Shown piece after piece: positions 49,367-53,296 of a DNA stretch of 53,296 nt (within the stretch, counting starts at the first letter, position 1; each line of letters starts with the position of its first letter). The position numbers were made by a program, and so were the translations under genes. This DNA comes from an uncultured Clostridia bacterium (GTDB taxonomy: Bacteria; Bacillota; Clostridia; Christensenellales; Borkfalkiaceae): NCBI GenBank assembly GCA_947629515.1, contig CANRDY010000007.1:1-53296 (forward strand), written 5' to 3'. The notes under the pieces are model-generated. The model was not told the DNA's origin, made no database searches, and worked only from the letters and a program-made list of their open reading frames with translations.

Positions 49367-49378
49367 ATGGAGAAGAGT

Positions 49379-52300
49379 ATGCACAGGAAAAAAGTTACAA
49401 CTTATGCGCTTTTATCGCTTGTCATGTGCCTCGTTATAAGTATAACGACGGCGTTTTCTTTATTATGGCAACCTTTGGAAACCGTCCACGCCTATAGCTC
49501 CGACCAGGCTGTTTCGGTCAATGAAATATATAAAGGTGAGGATGAACCTTTTGTCGGTGAAAATCTTAACGCTATTTTTTCTTTGCTTATCGGCGGCGCA
49601 GGTGATTATAATGCGGTAAAATCAGCCGTTGACAGCGGTTCGCTTGCTTCAAACTCGGTTGCAAATAAAAATATTATAATTGAATTTGGCGGAATGAAAT
49701 GGCTTGCCGTTTACATTTCAAAAGCCGACGACAGTCATAAAAACGAAATAGATACCGCACCTACGGGTGAGGGTAAAGGTATAGCAAATAATGGCGATAT
49801 AGTTTTAACTCTTTGGCTTGCATATGCGCCAAACGACGACGAGCATAAAGGGCTGTGGAATAATGGCAGATACCCCGATAACGGCTCGTATCCGTTGAAT
49901 CTGTACGGCACAAGTTATATGCGTTCGCAGGTGTTGAACAACGGCGGCGATTATTGGAAGAGCTTAGAATCGCTTGAAAGCGGCAGTCAAAGCAAAGATA
50001 ATATATTCGCCGCGTTCACAATGGGTGAGAACGGGAAGCAGGATATAACCGACTATCTTGTTGCCCCTCGTTATATAGCCTGGCAATACAACCAAAGCGC
50101 AAAAGCTCAAAATTTTGGAATAAGCTACGATTTAAATAACGACGCATGGGGAACAGAGACAAAGAGTAATTTCTACGATGATGGCAGTGGAAATTATTAC
50201 TATCACGATAAAGACAAATACACTGCATGGAAAGACGATTTATTATGGTTGCCTTCATTAGCCGAAACGGGTGCAGGGGTTGGCAGTAATTTGGGAATTT
50301 CGGGCATGTGGAAAACGACCGCCGCACAACGCAGCAGTACCCCGCGGGCTTTAACGCGTTCTGCCGTTACGGGTGAATATCACACTGCATTTGATTTGGA
50401 TAAAGACGGTAAAACCAATTATATGTGGGTAAACGAAGAGCAAGTTGTTCGCCCCGCGCTTCACTTGAACCTTACAAAAGCTTCACAAGCGGCTTCATAT
50501 CAAAAACCCACGGGTGACCAACTTGCAAAAACCGTGCAATATAACGGAACCGCACAAGAATGGGAGTTGCCCTCCATTATCGGGGCGACCTACAATGCCG
50601 TCGGCGACAGTACCGATTGGTGGAACGCCGCAGACCATAAAATTACTGCAACAAACGCGGGCGTATATAAGGTTACCGTAAATCCGCCCTCGTCGGGGTG
50701 GAGAGACGGCACGAGGGATGCGGTCACATTTACAATGACTATAAATTCCATTGACTACTCCGGTACGGCTTCGGTGGAGGCAAACGGCGATCTTGTATAC
50801 GACGGCAATGGAAAGACGGCGTCGCTTACAAATACATATAGCGGCGCGGACGGCACAACGCCCACGGGCACAATTTATTATGAAGGCGTTTTGCCTACAC
50901 AATATACCAAGAGCGCAACCGCGCCCAAAAACGCGGGTACGTATAAGACATGGGCGGAGTTTACAACGACTTCGAAAAACTACAACGCTCCCGCAGAAAC
51001 GGGAAAAGTTGATTTCACGATTACCCCCGCCGACATAAAGGACGACATAGATCAGGCGGGCAAGTTCGCCCTTAACCACAGTTATATATATCATTCGGAT
51101 TTTCAGAAGAACCCGATAAAGCTGAAGTTGCCCGAAAGCGGCGAAGCGGAGTTCCCGCTCTCTCTAAAAGGCAGTGACAGCTGGAACGACGTTAAGATCT
51201 ATTACTATGTCGCAACGCACAAGGCGGGCGAACACTCCGCGTGGGGCAATATTGAAACAAAGCTCGCGGACGTAAAGGCGGGAACGCCGATAGACGGCGA
51301 CAAGCCCATAACGTGGAAAGAATACACCGCTGGCGACCCCGAACTCAATGTTTCGGCGGCTCTCGGGTACTGCGTGTTCTATAAGGTAGAAGCGGGAAGC
51401 AACTACAACACGCTGTACGGGTATTTCTCGGTGCACATTTACGACGAGGAGCTGGATATAACGCTCGTCGAGGGCGCGGAGGACAGCGGGCTCGTGTTCG
51501 AAAGCAAGGAATACGGCGAAGTCGCGCACAGCGAAGATGAGTTGCGCTCGCGCATTTTGGCGCAGATAGCCACCATTAAATCGAAGCCCACCGAGCAGGA
51601 CGGCGATCCCGTTGCGGGCGAGGACAGAACGACCGAGTTCAAAGACGGCGACAACGCGCAGTACTTCGACTTTTACTTTAAGCCCGTCGGCAAGAGCGAG
51701 AAAATCTACGTTGGCGAAAACGTGCGGTTGCATGCGGGAACGTACGAGATTTGGGTCGAATACATAAAGGACAAGGACGTTGGCGACGACGATAAACACA
51801 TAACGTTCAAGTGGTATAACTCGAAGGGCGAGGAGTACCGTCCCAAATTCACGGTTCTGCCGAGGAAGATCAACGTGGAGCTTACCGTGAACGGCGGGGG
51901 AACATACAAACAAACGCCCGCGGATAAAATCGTAATAGGCACGCCCACAAGGAGCGGCGCGGGCAATTGGTACGGCGAGGCGAGCGCGCCGCAGAACGGG
52001 TTGCTTGAATTCCTCAAAATTACGTACACGTACACGAAGAAGAACGGCGGATATTCGGGCGAATTGAGCGCGGATATGCCCGCGGGCGATTACAGCATTA
52101 CCGCCGCGAGCGCGAACGGAGATTATGATGTGACGTTCACCTTTGCCGAGGGGAAAGACACCTACACGGTTGCAAAGGCAACGCCGAGCGTTACGCCGCA
52201 GTTCACCCACCCCGAGCACTTGTACACGAGCGGCAGTTTGCCCGCGCTCTCCTACGCGAGCGCGGACGGCGTCGAGGGAACGATCGCATGGGATCAGTAT

Positions 52301-52864
52301 ACCCTTGAAGCGGGTAGAAAGAGCTACGGCTGGACGTTCACCCCCGACGACGAGGACAATTATAACAAGGTTACGGGTACGAGCGAGTTTTCGGTTGAGT
52401 CGGTTGAACTGAAGAGCATTTCGGCGCAGTTCGAGCAAGGCGAAAACGTGATATATACGACCGATACCCTCGACAGTTTGAAACAATATTTAACGGTTAA
52501 AGGCACGAACAACGACGGCTCGGACTATGGCGCGATAACCGAATACAGTCTGACGGGCAGTCTGAACGCGGGCAGTTCTTCGATAATCGTATCGTACGGC
52601 GGGTTCACGACGACATTCACCGTGACCGTAACGACGCCGACCACGCCCGAACCCGACAATCCCCCGACGACCGACCCCGAACCCGACGATCCCTCGGGCG
52701 GAACGGGCGATTCGGGCAATGAAGGCTCGGGAGACAACGGTTCTGCAAATAATAACGGCTCGCTCGACGGCGGCGACGTTGGTCCGCTTGTGGTAGTCGT
52801 CGGCGTTGAAGCCGTGATGCTTGTCGCATTGATCGCGGCGGTAGCCGTGTTGAGGAAGAGGTGA
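49379..52864 (+). CDS. Large cell-surface protein with DUF6273-like domain and C-terminal anchor
   Basis: The 1161-residue protein has an N-terminal signal (YALLSLVMCLVISITTAF). A DUF6273-like module (about 80-385) runs from IIIEFGGMKWLAVYI to EEQVVRPALHLNL. Several repeat modules of the MBG/Ig-like kind follow (TVQYNGTAQEWELP; NAGVYKVTVNPP; KNAGTYKTWAEF; LHAGTYEIWVEY). A bacterial Ig-like domain near 1015-1090, a Pro/Asp/Gly/Ser linker and a C-terminal helix (VVVVGVEAVMLVALIAAVAV) with LRKR complete it. There is no LPXTG, so anchoring is by the helix. The start at 49379 has GGAG at proper spacing; ATG 49367 is possible. The last 1.8 kb is more GC-rich than the first, suggesting a mosaic origin. 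Confidence 0.85.
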   Translation: MHRKKVTTYALLSLVMCLVISITTAFSLLWQPLETVHAYSSDQAVSVNEIYKGEDEPFVGENLNAIFSLLIGGAGDYNAVKSAVDSGSLASNSVANKNIIIEFGGMKWLAVYISKADDSHKNEIDTAPTGEGKGIANNGDIVLTLWLAYAPNDDEHKGLWNNGRYPDNGSYPLNLYGTSYMRSQVLNNGGDYWKSLESLESGSQSKDNIFAAFTMGENGKQDITDYLVAPRYIAWQYNQSAKAQNFGISYDLNNDAWGTETKSNFYDDGSGNYYYHDKDKYTAWKDDLLWLPSLAETGAGVGSNLGISGMWKTTAAQRSSTPRALTRSAVTGEYHTAFDLDKDGKTNYMWVNEEQVVRPALHLNLTKASQAASYQKPTGDQLAKTVQYNGTAQEWELPSIIGATYNAVGDSTDWWNAADHKITATNAGVYKVTVNPPSSGWRDGTRDAVTFTMTINSIDYSGTASVEANGDLVYDGNGKTASLTNTYSGADGTTPTGTIYYEGVLPTQYTKSATAPKNAGTYKTWAEFTTTSKNYNAPAETGKVDFTITPADIKDDIDQAGKFALNHSYIYHSDFQKNPIKLKLPESGEAEFPLSLKGSDSWNDVKIYYYVATHKAGEHSAWGNIETKLADVKAGTPIDGDKPITWKEYTAGDPELNVSAALGYCVFYKVEAGSNYNTLYGYFSVHIYDEELDITLVEGAEDSGLVFESKEYGEVAHSEDELRSRILAQIATIKSKPTEQDGDPVAGEDRTTEFKDGDNAQYFDFYFKPVGKSEKIYVGENVRLHAGTYEIWVEYIKDKDVGDDDKHITFKWYNSKGEEYRPKFTVLPRKINVELTVNGGGTYKQTPADKIVIGTPTRSGAGNWYGEASAPQNGLLEFLKITYTYTKKNGGYSGELSADMPAGDYSITAASANGDYDVTFTFAEGKDTYTVAKATPSVTPQFTHPEHLYTSGSLPALSYASADGVEGTIAWDQYTLEAGRKSYGWTFTPDDEDNYNKVTGTSEFSVESVELKSISAQFEQGENVIYTTDTLDSLKQYLTVKGTNNDGSDYGAITEYSLTGSLNAGSSSIIVSYGGFTTTFTVTVTTPTTPEPDNPPTTDPEPDDPSGGTGDSGNEGSGDNGSANNNGSLDGGDVGPLVVVVGVEAVMLVALIAAVAVLRKR

Positions 52865-52868
52865 ACAT

Positions 52869-53296
52869 ATGATAAACGCTATAAAAATGTTCGGCGCGAC
52901 AGTGGATATGAACAGCGCGGCGGCGTACGTCATTCTGATAGTCGCGATGGCGTTGATGCTGGGAGCGATAATAACTCTTTTGGTGCTGATGATATTTTCA
53001 TTGAGGAAGAAGAAAGAGGACGACGTTGCCGACGAGCCGCTGACCGAGGAAGAGCAGGCGGAGGAGATGGAAGAAATGGCGGCGGTCGCGGCGGCAGCGG
53101 CGGCGGAATTGCCCGAAGAGGAGTCCTCGCCCGCGGGCACGCTGACCTACGACCGCAGTTTCAAGGCAAGGTTTATCCAATCTTCGGACGAAATCAAGCA
53201 GTATTACGTGAAGATAAAGAACGAGCTGTTGGCTTATAAAAAGGTCGGCGCGCGCATGAGCTGGAAGAGGGAGAGCTTTTATAAGGGCAGAGAGAC
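52869..53296 (+). CDS. Membrane-anchored protein, cut by the window edge
   Basis: The frame is open from ATG 52869 to the window end (142 codons). GAGGTGA precedes the start, which lies four bases after the previous stop, so the two genes are coupled. It has one membrane helix (YVILIVAMALMLGAIITLLV), a basic stop-transfer KKK, a Glu/Ala-rich acidic spacer (EEEQAEEMEEMAAVAAAAAA) and the beginning of a domain (TYDRSFKARFIQSSDEIKQY, then WKRESFYKGRE). I do not recognise the domain family. It is likely a membrane partner of the large surface protein. Confidence 0.75.
   Translation, partial: MINAIKMFGATVDMNSAAAYVILIVAMALMLGAIITLLVLMIFSLRKKKEDDVADEPLTEEEQAEEMEEMAAVAAAAAAELPEEESSPAGTLTYDRSFKARFIQSSDEIKQYYVKIKNELLAYKKVGARMSWKRESFYKGRE

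Overview
The window looks like chromosomal DNA of an anaerobic member of the Bacillota, class Clostridia, probably a gut species. This is inferred from gene content: formate-THF ligase, acyl-CoA dehydratase activase-type proteins, DUF1540, single-chain GlyRS, DUF6273-like and BspA-like surface proteins. It also fits the strong AGGAGG ribosome sites and near-consensus TTGACA-17-TATAAT promoters. There is no rRNA or other marker to fix the taxon.

Layout. (1) 1-4810 is accessory DNA: a sigma/HTH-like protein, a MobV-like mobilisation protein whose catalytic motif is not recognisable, a ribbon-helix-helix-like protein, and a more GC-rich cassette with a large serine recombinase. It reads as a decayed integrative mobilisable element. 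(2) 4806-6589 holds a ten-repeat Sel1 gene bracketed by dispersed repeats. (3) 6945-11151 carries a two-gene acyl-CoA dehydratase activase/HgdB-like pair. (4) 11898-20138, all on the minus strand, carries a NYN nuclease, nitroreductase, transketolase, phosphohexomutase, ProS and MetK; metK has a SAM riboswitch with its own terminator. (5) 20522-32276, plus strand, carries a radical SAM enzyme, ABC-F, a membrane protein, GlyRS, formate-THF ligase, GlnRS and a CvpA-like protein. (6) 32732-43041 has rplI, a DUF1540 peptide, a BspA-like leucine-rich lipoprotein, DUF2207/LemA/Nudix, a UDP-sugar pyrophosphorylase and a trypsin-like lipoprotein protease. (7) 43100-48462, minus strand, looks like one transcription unit: secG-rnr-smpB followed by metY and metA (direct sulfhydrylation route to homocysteine, linked to metK). 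(8) 49379 to the end holds a 1161-residue surface protein and the start of a membrane protein cut by the window edge.

Two things stand out. First, the two large secreted-protein genes (34104 and 49379) are each preceded by a promoter, a long leader and an intrinsic terminator. The two leaders share short sequence blocks and the same fold, in which helices of different sequence are both paired and a loop pairs with a strand just before the terminator (a pseudoknot). I do not recognise this as a known riboswitch; it is the best candidate here for an undescribed regulatory RNA. Second, nearly every intergenic gap is packed with a mosaic of at least four dispersed repeat families (called R1-R4 below) and GC-rich hairpins. 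One family (R4) keeps its small hairpins through compensatory changes between copies.
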